DNA of 64,000 nt from Lacibacter sediminis (GCF_014168535.1 NZ_CP060007.1:3534001-3598000), one strand, 5' to 3'. Shown: positions 16,110 to 25,257, numbered from the stretch's first letter. Translations and numbers: made by a program. Notes: a model not told the origin generated them from the letters alone.

Positions 16110-18650
16110 ATGTCATTTTCACATGCAGCACGTCTGCAACAGTTTAAGAACCTCGTAGGGATCAGATTTCAACTCTACAACAGTTTGTTTACGTCGCTTC
16201 CGTTTCATCGTATTGAGCGGACAGGTATTTTATTGTCTTTACTGCTCAACAACAGTGAAGATGGGTATAAGAAAAAACTGAGCCCGGTTGAAATACTTGA
16301 AGATTTCTTTAACCGTCATACCACGTACCAGAAAGAACAGGAACAGATCGATCTGCTTTTTCGCTTTGTACAATATGCCGAGCGACAGATCGTATTGTTT
16401 GATGCATTGGAAGATGCTTCGTTTCGTGAAGTGAACGACATGCAGGGTTCAGGTTCGTTGAAACAACTTTTTAACGAAGTGCAGTTAAAGCACAAAGAAA
16501 AAGAGCTGGAACAAAAGCTCAACGATTATTGCATCCGTTTGGTACTAACGGCACACCCTACCCAATTTTATCCCGGTTCGGTGTTGGGTATTATTCATGA
16601 TCTGTCGAAAGCTTTGGCCGATAATAATGCAGGACTCATCAATACTTATTTGCAACAGTTGGGTAAAACGCCTTTCTTGAAAAAGCAACGCCCTACTCCC
16701 TACGATGAAGCAGTGAGTTTGATCTGGTATTTAGAAAATGTATTTTACACGGCGGCAGGTAAAATTTATACCTCTATCAAAAATCAGCTACAGTTAGGGA
16801 TTGATTTTAACCAGCCATTGATCCGCATGGGTTTCTGGCCCGGTGGCGACAGAGATGGAAACCCGTTTGTAGTAACAGATATTACGTTGAAAGTAGCAGC
16901 ACTGTTACGTGGCTCTATCATTAAATGTTATTATTTAGAAGTACGACGTTTAAAACGCAGACTCACTTTTACAGGTGTGGATGTTTTACTTGCCGGGCTT
17001 GAAAAGAAATTATACGATAATATTTTTATTCCCGGTCATACAACCAGTTTAAGCAAAGATGAAATACTTGCTACGCTGTTTGAGATCAGGAGTATTCTTA
17101 TTCACCAGCACAATGGTTTGTTTCAGCAATCAGTGGAGCAACTCATTAACCGAGTGCAGTTATTCGGTTTGCATTTCGCTTCACTCGATATTCGCCAGGA
17201 CAGTTCAGTTCACAAACAGGTATTGGCAAACATTGTAGCAAAAGACAATACTGTTGCATTACCATATTTACCTGGTTACAAGACCAACCCCGAAAATAAA
17301 GCTACTGATGAACTGGTGAAGGAAACACTGGATGTAATGAAAAACATCCGCAACATTCAACAGGCAAATGGTGAAGATGGTTGCAACCGTTACATCATCA
17401 GCCAATGTACAAGCGCTGAAAATGTAATGGAAGTATTTCAATTGTTATTGTTAAGTGGATGGAGCAAAGAAGTATTGCCGATTGATATTGTGCCTTTGTT
17501 TGAAACAGTAGAAGATCTGCAACAGGCACCAAAGGTGATGAAAGCGTTGTATGAGAACGAAGTGTATAAAGATCACTTACAGCAACGCAGGAAACAACAA
17601 ACCATCATGCTTGGTTTTAGTGATGGCACCAAAGATGGCGGTTACCTCATGGCCAACTGGAGTATTTTTAAAGCGAAGGAAGAACTCACCCGCATTTCGA
17701 GTGAGTATGGATATAATGTAGTGTTCTTCGACGGACGTGGTGGCCCGCCTGCACGTGGTGGTGGTAAAACACATCGCTTCTATGCATCCATGGGCAAACA
17801 AATTTCCAATAAAGAAATTCAATTGACCGTACAGGGACAAACTGTAAGCTCCAATTTTGGCACTCACGATTCGGCACAGTTCAATATTGAGCAGTTGCTC
17901 AATGCTGGCATCAGCAACGATCTGTTCTCTTCTACCAAAGCGTTGGAGAAAAATGAAGAAGCATTGATCATGGAAGTGGCGAAGAAAAGTTTTGATGCGT
18001 ATGTTGAATTGAAACAGCATCCTTACTTTATGCAATACCTGGTTGATGTGAGTCCGTTGAAATATTACAGCGATACCAATATTGCCAGCCGTCCTGCAAA
18101 GCGTGGTGGCTCTTCACGTCTTGAACTGAAAGATCTCCGTGCTATTCCTTATGTGGGTGCGTGGAGCCAGATCAAACAAAACGTAACGGGTTACTATGGT
18201 GTGGGCACGGCGTTGAAAGCATTAGACGACCAGGGACGTTTTCCTGAGATCAAACAACTGTATCAAAACTCGCTCTTCATTAAAACACTCATGGATAACT
18301 GTGAGATGGCGATGAAGAAATGTTTCTTCCCGTTAACAGAATACCTGTGTGATCATCCGGTGTATGGCGAGATCTGGCAGAAGATCTACAACGAATACGA
18401 ACTCACGAAAAAATATGTGTTGCTGCTGAGCGGTAATACTGAGTTGATGGAAGATTTCCCGGTAGAACAATTATCGATTCAGATGCGTGAACGGATTGTA
18501 ATGCCACTCATCACCATTCAGCAATATGCCATTGCGAAATGCAGGGAGATGAATGAACGTGGGCAACAATCGCCACATAAAGCAGCGTACGAAAAACTCA
18601 TCATCCGCAGTTCGTTTGGAATTATTAATGCGGCGAGGAACTCGGCGTAA
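16110..18650 (+). CDS. ppc: phosphoenolpyruvate carboxylase
   Basis: An 846-residue PEP carboxylase, which converts PEP and bicarbonate to oxaloacetate and so refills the TCA cycle and supplies aspartate/glutamate carbon. Motifs: LTAHPTQ with catalytic His149, GFWPGGDRDGNPF near 240, LGFSDGTKDGGY near 495, FDGRGGPPARGGGK near 545, and LRAIPYVGAWSQ near 675. It is slightly shorter than the usual 880-930 residues and departs from the textbook form: Gln instead of Glu after HPT, Lys instead of Pro after RGGG, and a C-terminus of RNSA where most enzymes end in (R/Q)NTG. It is a single-gene unit closed by a strong terminator. Confidence 0.95.
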   Translation: MSFSHAARLQQFKNLVGIRFQLYNSLFTSLPFHRIERTGILLSLLLNNSEDGYKKKLSPVEILEDFFNRHTTYQKEQEQIDLLFRFVQYAERQIVLFDALEDASFREVNDMQGSGSLKQLFNEVQLKHKEKELEQKLNDYCIRLVLTAHPTQFYPGSVLGIIHDLSKALADNNAGLINTYLQQLGKTPFLKKQRPTPYDEAVSLIWYLENVFYTAAGKIYTSIKNQLQLGIDFNQPLIRMGFWPGGDRDGNPFVVTDITLKVAALLRGSIIKCYYLEVRRLKRRLTFTGVDVLLAGLEKKLYDNIFIPGHTTSLSKDEILATLFEIRSILIHQHNGLFQQSVEQLINRVQLFGLHFASLDIRQDSSVHKQVLANIVAKDNTVALPYLPGYKTNPENKATDELVKETLDVMKNIRNIQQANGEDGCNRYIISQCTSAENVMEVFQLLLLSGWSKEVLPIDIVPLFETVEDLQQAPKVMKALYENEVYKDHLQQRRKQQTIMLGFSDGTKDGGYLMANWSIFKAKEELTRISSEYGYNVVFFDGRGGPPARGGGKTHRFYASMGKQISNKEIQLTVQGQTVSSNFGTHDSAQFNIEQLLNAGISNDLFSSTKALEKNEEALIMEVAKKSFDAYVELKQHPYFMQYLVDVSPLKYYSDTNIASRPAKRGGSSRLELKDLRAIPYVGAWSQIKQNVTGYYGVGTALKALDDQGRFPEIKQLYQNSLFIKTLMDNCEMAMKKCFFPLTEYLCDHPVYGEIWQKIYNEYELTKKYVLLLSGNTELMEDFPVEQLSIQMRERIVMPLITIQQYAIAKCREMNERGQQSPHKAAYEKLIIRSSFGIINAARNSA

Positions 18651-18671
18651 AAGATAAATTGATTGATATTG

Positions 18672-18706
18672 AAAAATCCGTGTACTGATTGTGCACGGAT
18701 TTTTTT
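18672..18706 (+). terminator. intrinsic terminator of ppc
   Basis: An 11-bp stem (arms AAAAATCCGTG and CACGGATTTTT) with an 11-nt loop, running into a T-rich tract, begins 22 bp after the ppc stop. Confidence 0.88.
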
Positions 18707-18879
18707 GCTTTAAGCATTGTGAAACACCGAACTAAAAAACATAATGTAAGTGAGGAAAATCAGAGAGTAGAAAACTAACATTTCAATATGAGTTGTATAT
18801 ATTAGCGTACTAGTGCTAAGAAGTGAATAGCTAACAAGCATACAATTAGTCAAAGAAATTTAACATTTAAGACAGACAA

Positions 18880-19404
18880 ATGCCAGACAAAACGTTCGTA
18901 GAAGAAATTAAGCAGACAAAAAAAATGAAACGAACATTTGATGACTATCTGAACTACTTCATTTTGATATTTCCTTTCGGGTTTGTTTCTATTGGTTTTT
19001 CGATTGCATTTGGATACTTCAAACATAATCTAGAAATTCAACAATTACTAATTTCTATTATTCCAATTTCACTTGGACTTTTATTTGCCTACTTTACTTT
19101 AAAACGGCTGAATGAGAATATCACTTTTGAAATAATTGAAAATAAAAAAAACCTTGAAATAGACAATTTGAAAACAGCTTTAGAGAATAATTTTCGAATA
19201 AACGACATTTACATAGATGAAAAATTAGGTTTCATTGAAGTATTGACTAAACTAACTGGATTTTCTTGGGGAGAACGAATTACAATCATAAAAGACGGAA
19301 ATTTATATTTAGTTAACAGCAGACCAAGTGGCACAAGTCAACCTGTAACAATTACTAAAGACAGAAAAAATATTAAAAAAATCAGAAGTATACTAACTGA
19401 ATAA
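18880..19404 (+). CDS. two-TM hypothetical protein, AT-rich orphan
   Basis: A 174-residue protein with two adjacent membrane helices (about residues 26-46 and 54-72), a charged N-terminal tail, and a C-terminal soluble part ending with a SWGERITIIKDGNLYLVNS motif and RPSGTSQPVTI. Similar C-terminal ends occur on short hypothetical proteins in many Bacteroidota, but I cannot name the family. The gene and the 200 bp on each side are clearly more AT-rich than the neighbours, with frequent AAA and ATT codons, which suggests recent acquisition. No mobile gene is next to it. Function unknown. Confidence 0.72.
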   Translation: MPDKTFVEEIKQTKKMKRTFDDYLNYFILIFPFGFVSIGFSIAFGYFKHNLEIQQLLISIIPISLGLLFAYFTLKRLNENITFEIIENKKNLEIDNLKTALENNFRINDIYIDEKLGFIEVLTKLTGFSWGERITIIKDGNLYLVNSRPSGTSQPVTITKDRKNIKKIRSILTE

Positions 19405-19629
19405 AATCTCACACAGCGCAAGTGTCTGCTTGTGTCATTAAACTCTCTTCATTTATTAGCATCAATACTTAATCAATCGTACCTACAGCGCAAAAAAAAC
19501 ACTTCCTGATTTTATCTACCGATCTGTTGTACCTGACGGCACATGCGAAAACCAGCAAATCAAAAAAAAGAATTACCCAATCCTGTTTTGTTGAAGTAAC
19601 TTGTTTTGCAGACAAGCACATCAACCCAT

Positions 19630-20862
19630 ATGCCCACCACAGAAGCGACCATTCCACAACTAAACCTGGATCTTATTCAGACATTGGCCCTTGCCGGTCT
19701 GCTTTACTTAACAGGCATGTTGCTCAAAAAGAAAATAAAACTCTTTGAACAGCTCAACATCCCTTCTGCTGTTTTAGGCGGGTTGGTTTTTGCTGCTGTC
19801 AATTTAATTCTGCACAACCGGTTCCTGAATATCCAAAGTAATACTTCTATGCAATCGTTATGCATGATGCTGTTCTTTGCCTCTATTGGAACCAATGCAA
19901 GTTTTGGCTTATTGAAAAAAGGAGGGAAACAGGTGATCGTGTTCCTTATTCTTTCATCGGCTTTTTGTGTTATTCAGAATCTTGCAGGCATTGGTGTTGC
20001 CAGCCTATTTGGTGTATCAAAACTCTTTGGTGTAATGGCTGGTTCAGTTACACTGGTTGGAGGACCGGCAACGGGATTAGCATTCTCTCCTTTGTTTGAA
20101 GAACTGGGTTTAAAAGGTGCAGAAACAATTGCCATCACTTCTGCCACATTCGGCATTGTGTTCGGCGGATTACTTGGCGGGCCCGTAGCTACATTTCTTA
20201 TCCGGAGATTCAACCTGGAGAAACAAACGAAAAAAGATGTGATCAGAGCGAAATCCGATTGGGCAGAAACAGATGAAACACTCGGCGTTGATATTACACA
20301 TGAGAACTCAAGTTTTACCATGAGTCTTACAAATGTTGTGATCATCATCGGTTTGGGAAGTGCGGTCAGTTTTTTGATTGCAAAATCAGGCATCACACTA
20401 CCCTCTTATATTGGTGCCATGATCGTAGGAGCTGTTTTCCGGAACATCAACGATAAAAAAGAATGGATGATCCTTGATCAAAAGGTCATTGATTTTGCCG
20501 GCGGCATTGCACTGAATATTTTTTTGCTGATCGCATTAATGGATTTGAAACTATGGGAGCTTTCCCACTTGGCCGGGCCACTTTCAGCAATACTTTTAAC
20601 ACAGGTGATCGTTGTTATTTTATTTGCACTCACCATCACGTTCGTATTGATGGGCAGGAATTATGAAGCGGCTGTGATGTCAAGCGGCTTTATTGGATTT
20701 ATGCTGGGCACAGTTGCCAATGCAATGGCGGTAATGAAAACGATCGTCGATAAACATGGACCTGCACCACATGCCTTCATGGTGGTTCCGTTGGTGGGTG
20801 CATTTTTTATTGATTACATCAATGCACTTGTAATTACTGTGTTTGCAAATTTTTTGAAGTAA
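19630..20862 (+). CDS. gltS: sodium/glutamate symporter family protein (GltS-like)
   Basis: A 410-residue membrane transporter of the ESS (GltS) family, expected to import glutamate with Na+. About ten hydrophobic segments occur in two inverted halves, with the re-entrant glycine-rich loops GSVTLVGGPATGLAF and FGIVFGGLLGGPVATF. The frame is open from a TTG at 19606, but the ATG at 19630 is preferred. The loop reads GGPATG where the E. coli protein has, as I recall, GGHGTG, so substrate preference could differ. It lies between ppc and the nitrogen genes, which fits glutamate metabolism. Confidence 0.88.
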   Translation: MPTTEATIPQLNLDLIQTLALAGLLYLTGMLLKKKIKLFEQLNIPSAVLGGLVFAAVNLILHNRFLNIQSNTSMQSLCMMLFFASIGTNASFGLLKKGGKQVIVFLILSSAFCVIQNLAGIGVASLFGVSKLFGVMAGSVTLVGGPATGLAFSPLFEELGLKGAETIAITSATFGIVFGGLLGGPVATFLIRRFNLEKQTKKDVIRAKSDWAETDETLGVDITHENSSFTMSLTNVVIIIGLGSAVSFLIAKSGITLPSYIGAMIVGAVFRNINDKKEWMILDQKVIDFAGGIALNIFLLIALMDLKLWELSHLAGPLSAILLTQVIVVILFALTITFVLMGRNYEAAVMSSGFIGFMLGTVANAMAVMKTIVDKHGPAPHAFMVVPLVGAFFIDYINALVITVFANFLK

Positions 20863-20865
20863 TAG

Positions 20866-20903
20866 AATTGTGGTGGTTCCTTTTTGCAGAAAGCACCACA
20901 ATT
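20866..20903. terminator. hairpin between convergent genes, possible terminator
   Basis: AATTGTGGTG and CACCACAATT (10 bp, perfect) flank an 18-nt loop exactly between the ends of gltS and the methyltransferase gene. There is no U-tract after the stem on either strand, so it may stop transcription weakly in both directions or protect 3' ends. Confidence 0.45.
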
Positions 20904-20913
20904 GAATTTGCAT

Positions 20914-21726
20914 TTAACGTGTAACCGTTACCCGCAAAAATGTTGCAGGAATAGAAACACTGCCACTATCATTACTTTTATTCTGGCTGTTGAATAACTC
21001 TTCGAGTTCACGTTGCAGATCTGCTGCCTTTCCATTTTTTTCAGCTGCTTCAAATGCATTCATCGTTGGTCCATAAAAGTTTTTAAACCTGCTCACTAAT
21101 TCTGCTGCAGGAAAAGGAGCAATAAACGAAAAGCTGTCCCGCATAAAAGAAATCTGTTCGGCCGGTACGCCTGCATTCACGAAGCGTTCGGTTACATTAC
21201 TTTCCACTCCCCATAACATCGGGCTTATAAAACCTTCGGGTGGCGGCGGCGTGTATGCAGAACTGATCTTTAATATCTGTGCAACCAATGTAGGGTCGCC
21301 CGGTATCCAGTTACCCATAATTATTCTTCCGCCTTTTTTTGTTACACGAACCATTTCTTTTGCAACATCCATGGGCTTTGGTGCGAACATGGCGCCAAAG
21401 ATGCTCACCACAAGATCATATGATTCATCCTGTAAAGCATTCAGATCAGTTGCATCTCCTTCCTGGAAACTGCAATTGCTCAATCCTTCTGCAGCCGCTC
21501 TTTTGTTGCCCGCTTCTACCAGGTTGGTTGCAATATCAACACCTGTAACAACAGCTCCAAGCCTTGCTTCAGGAATGGCTGTTGTACCATCGCCACAACC
21601 AAGATCAAGAACATTTATTCCTTTTGTGATTCCCAGTTGGGCTACTAATGCTTCACCGCTTTCACGCATGGTTTCAGCAATTTTTGTAAAATCGCCCTTC
21701 TCCCATAAAGCTTTGTTTGGATTCAT
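20914..21726 (-). CDS. class I SAM-dependent methyltransferase
   Basis: A 270-residue methyltransferase of the Rossmann type. Motif I is VLDLGCGDGTTAIPEA (about 39-54), motif II TGVDIATNLV (about 61-70), a SAM-contacting EGDATDL (about 88-94), and motif IV DLVVSIFGAMFAPKP. The C-terminal third is a variable substrate cap. The UbiE/UbiG-like pattern does not fix the substrate. It is a single-gene unit, convergent with gltS and divergent from aguB. Confidence 0.85.
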   Translation of the reverse strand: MNPNKALWEKGDFTKIAETMRESGEALVAQLGITKGINVLDLGCGDGTTAIPEARLGAVVTGVDIATNLVEAGNKRAAAEGLSNCSFQEGDATDLNALQDESYDLVVSIFGAMFAPKPMDVAKEMVRVTKKGGRIIMGNWIPGDPTLVAQILKISSAYTPPPPEGFISPMLWGVESNVTERFVNAGVPAEQISFMRDSFSFIAPFPAAELVSRFKNFYGPTMNAFEAAEKNGKAADLQRELEELFNSQNKSNDSGSVSIPATFLRVTVTR

Positions 21727-21893
21727 TTGAATTTGTTTAGTTGGTCAAAATAGAAATTAAAGCGGATTATTTTACATCTTGTTTAGTAATTTTTTCTTCG
21801 GATATATTACAGAAATAAGCAACCTGCCGACTCTGAGGTCTGGCTGATAAAAGAGTAATAGATTGATAAGACTCCTGCACCCAACTATTTCTG

Positions 21894-21901
21894 TATTTTT
21901 G
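21894..21901 (+). promoter_or_regulatory. -7 promoter box for aguB-aguA
   Basis: TATTTTTG is a full match to TAnnTTTG and lies 19 bp upstream of the aguB ATG. No clear -33 TTG is seen at the usual distance. Confidence 0.5.
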
Positions 21902-21920
21902 CCCGTCTTAAAAAAGCACT

Positions 21921-22796
21921 ATGAGTAAAGTACAAGTCGGGCTGGTGCAAATGAGCTGTACAGCCAATAAAGAAGAGAATCTGCAAAAGGCAATTGCCAA
22001 AACAAGAGAGGCAGCTGCTAAAGGCGCACAGATCGTTTGTTTACAGGAGTTGTTTACATCGCTATATTTCTGCGATGAAGAGAACTATGATAATTTCCTG
22101 CTGGCCGAAGCCATTCCCGGTCCGTCAACAGAAGCGTTAAGCGCAGTTGCAAAAGAATTGGGTGTGGTGATCATTGCTTCACTCTTCGAAAAACGTACAC
22201 AGGGTTTGTATCACAACACCACTGCAGTCCTCGATGCTGATGGTACCTATCTCGGCAAATACCGCAAAATGCATATCCCTGATGATCCGGCGTATTATGA
22301 GAAATTCTATTTCACACCCGGTGACCTCGGTTATAAAATATTCAAAACAAAATTCGCCAACATCGGCATCCTCATTTGCTGGGATCAATGGTATCCGGAA
22401 GCGGCACGGATCACTGCGTTGATGGGTGCTGAAATTTTATTCTATCCAACAGCTATTGGTTGGGCTACTTCACAAGATGAAGCAACCAATACCGAACAAT
22501 ACAATGCATGGCAAACGATGCAACGAAGTCATGCAGTTGCAAACGGCATTCATGTAGTGAGTGTAAATCGTGTTGGGTTAGAACAGAATGGGGCCATGCA
22601 ATTCTGGGGTGGCTCGTTTGTAAGTAATCCGTTTGGCACCTTGTTATATAAAGCCACCCATAACGAAGAAGAAGTGCATGTGCAGGAACTGGATCTCAAA
22701 AAAACAGATCAGTACAGAACACACTGGCCGTTTTTACGTGACAGAAGAATTGATTCGTATCAACCAATTACGAAGCGATATATTGATGAAGATTAA
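21921..22796 (+). CDS. aguB: N-carbamoylputrescine amidase
   Basis: A 291-residue carbon-nitrogen hydrolase (nitrilase superfamily) that splits N-carbamoylputrescine to putrescine, CO2 and ammonia. The catalytic triad is E43 (CLQELFTS), K116 (GKYRKMHIPDD) and C153 (GILICWDQWYPEA). The subgroup marks QELFTSLYFC and IPDDPAYYEKFYF, together with its partner aguA directly downstream, make the assignment specific. With AguA it completes the agmatine route to putrescine. No arginine decarboxylase gene (speA) is in the window. Confidence 0.93.
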   Translation: MSKVQVGLVQMSCTANKEENLQKAIAKTREAAAKGAQIVCLQELFTSLYFCDEENYDNFLLAEAIPGPSTEALSAVAKELGVVIIASLFEKRTQGLYHNTTAVLDADGTYLGKYRKMHIPDDPAYYEKFYFTPGDLGYKIFKTKFANIGILICWDQWYPEAARITALMGAEILFYPTAIGWATSQDEATNTEQYNAWQTMQRSHAVANGIHVVSVNRVGLEQNGAMQFWGGSFVSNPFGTLLYKATHNEEEVHVQELDLKKTDQYRTHWPFLRDRRIDSYQPITKRYIDED

Positions 22797-22799
22797 ACT

Positions 22800-22870
22800 G
22801 TTCATGGTTGATGGTTCATTGTTTATAGCAAGAGCCGCCAACTATGAACCATGAACTATTAACAATGAAC
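22800..22870. repeat. 7-nt-periodic inverted repeat between aguB and aguA
   Basis: Two 29-nt arms (22800-22828 and 22842-22870) are inverted copies with five mismatches, and each is itself made of degenerate heptamers: GTTCATG, GTTGATG, GTTCATT, GTTTATA on the left and AACTATG, AACCATG, AACTATT, AACAATG on the right. The right arm contains the candidate aguA start codons. In RNA it forms a long hairpin between the two reading frames. Confidence 0.75.
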
Positions 22871-23914
22871 TTACAACTTACTCCCAAAGAACTTGGCTAC
22901 TACTTCCCTGCAGAATTTGCTCCACACGTTGCAACATGGCTTTCATGGCCGCATAAAGAAGCAAGCTGGCCCGGAAAAATTCATACAATCTTTCCATACT
23001 ACGCACAGTTTATTAAAACACTGGCTTTAAGTGAGCAGGTGCGAATTAATGTTGCTGATGAAGCGATGAAGAATTTTGCATTGGGTCACTTACAAACAGC
23101 AGAAGTTGATCTGAGTAAAGTTGAATTCTTTTTTCATCCTACAAACGATGCATGGTGCAGGGATCATGGACCTGCATTTCTCATCAACCCAAAAGCAGAA
23201 CAGAAAAAAGTAATTGTTGATTGGGGCTATAATGCATGGGGTGGAAAATATCCTCCATTTGATTTGGATGATGTAGTGCCAACACTTATCGGTAAACATT
23301 ACAATATACCGGTGTTCAATCCGGGCATTGTGATGGAAGGTGGTTCTGTTGAATTCAATGGCAAAGGAGCTTTGATGACATCAACAGCTTGTTTATTAAA
23401 TGAAAACCGTAACCCGCATTTGAATCAACAACAGATCGAAGAATATCTCATCAACTATTATGGAGTTGAACAGATCCTTTGGATCGATGAAGGAATTGTA
23501 GGCGATGATACTGATGGACATATTGATGATACGGTTCGTTTTGTAAACGAAGACACAGTGATCACTGTGATTGAAGAAAACAAAGCAGATGAGAATTACG
23601 ATTTACTGCAGCATAATTTAAAACAGTTGCAACAAATGCGTTTGCTCAATGGTAAACAGTTGAATATTGTTGAACTGCCCATGCCTGATGAATTGATTTA
23701 TGACGGGCAGCGTCTCCCCTGCTCTTACGCAAATTTTTATATTTCCAACAAGCATGTGATCGTACCAACATTCCGTTCTGCAAAAGATGACAAAGCTCTA
23801 AAGATCATTCAGCAATGTTTTCCTGAACGTGAAGTAGTGGGTATTGATTCAACAGAAATTATCTGGGGATTGGGAAGTTTCCATTGTTTAAGTCAACAGG
23901 AGCCGGCAGTATAA
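22865..23914 (+). CDS. aguA: agmatine deiminase
   Basis: A 349-residue agmatine deiminase of the Porphyromonas-type peptidylarginine deiminase family, which turns agmatine into N-carbamoylputrescine and ammonia. Motifs: NDAWCRDHGPAFLIN (substrate loop), GGSVEFNGKG (about 160), DDTDGHIDD with catalytic His, and the C-terminal GLGSFHCLSQQEP with the nucleophile Cys at about 341. An in-frame ATG 21 bp earlier (22844) lies inside the heptamer repeat; the ATG at 22865 is preferred because the family sequence starts there. It forms an operon with aguB. Confidence 0.93.
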   Translation: MNLQLTPKELGYYFPAEFAPHVATWLSWPHKEASWPGKIHTIFPYYAQFIKTLALSEQVRINVADEAMKNFALGHLQTAEVDLSKVEFFFHPTNDAWCRDHGPAFLINPKAEQKKVIVDWGYNAWGGKYPPFDLDDVVPTLIGKHYNIPVFNPGIVMEGGSVEFNGKGALMTSTACLLNENRNPHLNQQQIEEYLINYYGVEQILWIDEGIVGDDTDGHIDDTVRFVNEDTVITVIEENKADENYDLLQHNLKQLQQMRLLNGKQLNIVELPMPDELIYDGQRLPCSYANFYISNKHVIVPTFRSAKDDKALKIIQQCFPEREVVGIDSTEIIWGLGSFHCLSQQEPAV

Positions 23915-23936
23915 TCATCAATTTAATTTCTATATG

Positions 23937-23970
23937 AGGAAACAATGTGTAATCGTTGTTTCCTTTTTTT
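23937..23970 (+). terminator. intrinsic terminator of aguB-aguA
   Basis: AGGAAACAA and TTGTTTCCT pair around a 10-nt loop, followed by seven T residues, 22 bp after the aguA stop. Confidence 0.88.
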
Positions 23971-24060
23971 ACGCTTGCTATTATCGCTCACGTATTACAC
24001 TGATTTACGCAGAACAAAATCTGTGAACATCTGTGAAAACAATGAGCTATAAATCTTTTA

Positions 24061-24093
24061 AAAACGAAAAACCCCCCGTAAATACAGGAGGTT
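24061..24093 (-). terminator. probable intrinsic terminator of the porin gene
   Basis: On the minus strand AACCTCC pairs with the G-rich GGGGGTT (one U-G pair) around a loop of about ten nt and runs into TTTTCGTTTT. A second hairpin, ACCTGCT/AGCAGGT at 24101-24122, sits just before it. Confidence 0.6.
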
Positions 24094-24167
24094 AATCGAT
24101 TACCTGCTATAGAAAGAGCAGGTCTGCCATATATAAAAAAGGAAACTAAATAACTTTAGATCCTCCC

Positions 24168-25229
24168 TTAAAAACTTACTACGGCAGCTAAAATAAATGA
24201 ACCCGTACTTTTTTGTGATGGAGAAATTACCGGATCACTGTTCTTGTAATAGATTGCATCTTTTGCAGCATCCAATCTGAATTCAGGAACGATCATGATA
24301 CCTGGCACTGGTTTGATATTGAATGAAAGTGTACCTGCAGTAACCGGAGATCCGCCGAGGTATCCTGTAATATCATCTTTATCAGAAAAGTGTTCTCCTC
24401 TGAGAGTAATACCAAATTTATCTGTAGGGTCGATATTTACATACAATGCAGTGCCCCACCATGATACATTAGGGCCAGCTGCTGAAGGATCAACTGTTTT
24501 GTAAGCAGCATCAAGACCAAGTCCGAGCTTACTGGTAACTGGTGCTATAAGCGTTAAACCAATCTGGTTAACACTGTTATCGCCTAAATCTTTACCACCA
24601 ACATAATTGAGGTAAGCATTTAAATGCTCAGATGTTTTGCTTAACTGTGCAATAAAATTTTTCTTCGCAAATGGTGCAGAAATGTAATCTGTTGGGTTTG
24701 CGATACCAGCCATTAAGCCAAAGCCTCCACCTAATGTGAAATCAACTTTTAAACCTGTGTGTGTGAAAGGACCGTAAGTGAAGAGATGGCTCATGCTGTA
24801 GTTACGATTCAGTTGCGGATCAACCAATTCATAACCCATATGCGTTGCCCATTTACCCATTGTAAATTTCACTTTATCTGAAGGGGCGTAAGTAACATAT
24901 GCCTGCTTAATTGCAGCCAAAACTCCTGTTTCATTATAAGAGAATTCAGCAGCACGTGTGCCAAAACCAAGATCAGCAACAGCACCAATTTTTCCTTTTG
25001 TATAATCAAACTTTACTGAAGCCATACCCAGTTCAAACGAATTGTGTGAATTAGTAAAGCTGGTATTATTATTAAAAGAAGGAACAGCTTTTGCGTTATT
25101 AAAATTATAACGGTAGTAGCCATCTACTGAACCGGTAATTTTAAGTGTACCAGTAGTAGAATCCTGGGCCTTTGCAGTTAGAAATAATGACGAACATACG
25201 ATAGCTAATGCAGAAATTTTTCTTAACAT
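24168..25229 (-). CDS. outer-membrane porin, OmpL-like beta-barrel (bbp2)
   Basis: A 353-residue outer-membrane protein. A signal peptide ends near residue 21 (TAKAQ). Residues beyond about 30 form amphipathic strands (GSVDGYYRYNF, NSFELGMASVKFDY, AYVTYAPSDKVKFTMGKW) and the last strand ends in Phe (FILAAVVSF), as in the bbp2 (OmpL-like) porins. It follows the ammonium transporter gene with a 119-bp gap holding a strong hairpin. That neighbourhood suggests that it admits small nitrogen compounds through the outer membrane. Confidence 0.83.
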   Translation of the reverse strand: MLRKISALAIVCSSLFLTAKAQDSTTGTLKITGSVDGYYRYNFNNAKAVPSFNNNTSFTNSHNSFELGMASVKFDYTKGKIGAVADLGFGTRAAEFSYNETGVLAAIKQAYVTYAPSDKVKFTMGKWATHMGYELVDPQLNRNYSMSHLFTYGPFTHTGLKVDFTLGGGFGLMAGIANPTDYISAPFAKKNFIAQLSKTSEHLNAYLNYVGGKDLGDNSVNQIGLTLIAPVTSKLGLGLDAAYKTVDPSAAGPNVSWWGTALYVNIDPTDKFGITLRGEHFSDKDDITGYLGGSPVTAGTLSFNIKPVPGIMIVPEFRLDAAKDAIYYKNSDPVISPSQKSTGSFILAAVVSF

Positions 25230-25257
25230 TGTAGTATTGCTTTTAAGTGTTAATAAG

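Noticed and set aside
17577..18035. Minus-strand 152-codon frame inside ppc
   Set aside because: It lies wholly within the well-supported PEP carboxylase gene on the opposite strand and has no family resemblance.
19606..19629. TTG start for the GltS-like gene and TTG starts at 9036, 7611 and 52168
   Set aside because: In each case a downstream ATG fits the family N-terminus or signal peptide better; the one at 52168 is part of a -7 box.
24000..24060. Repeated ATCTGTGAACATCTGTGAA words between aguA and the porin gene
   Set aside because: Only one short direct repeat of ten bases; it does not form a longer element and may be chance or a common low-complexity remnant.
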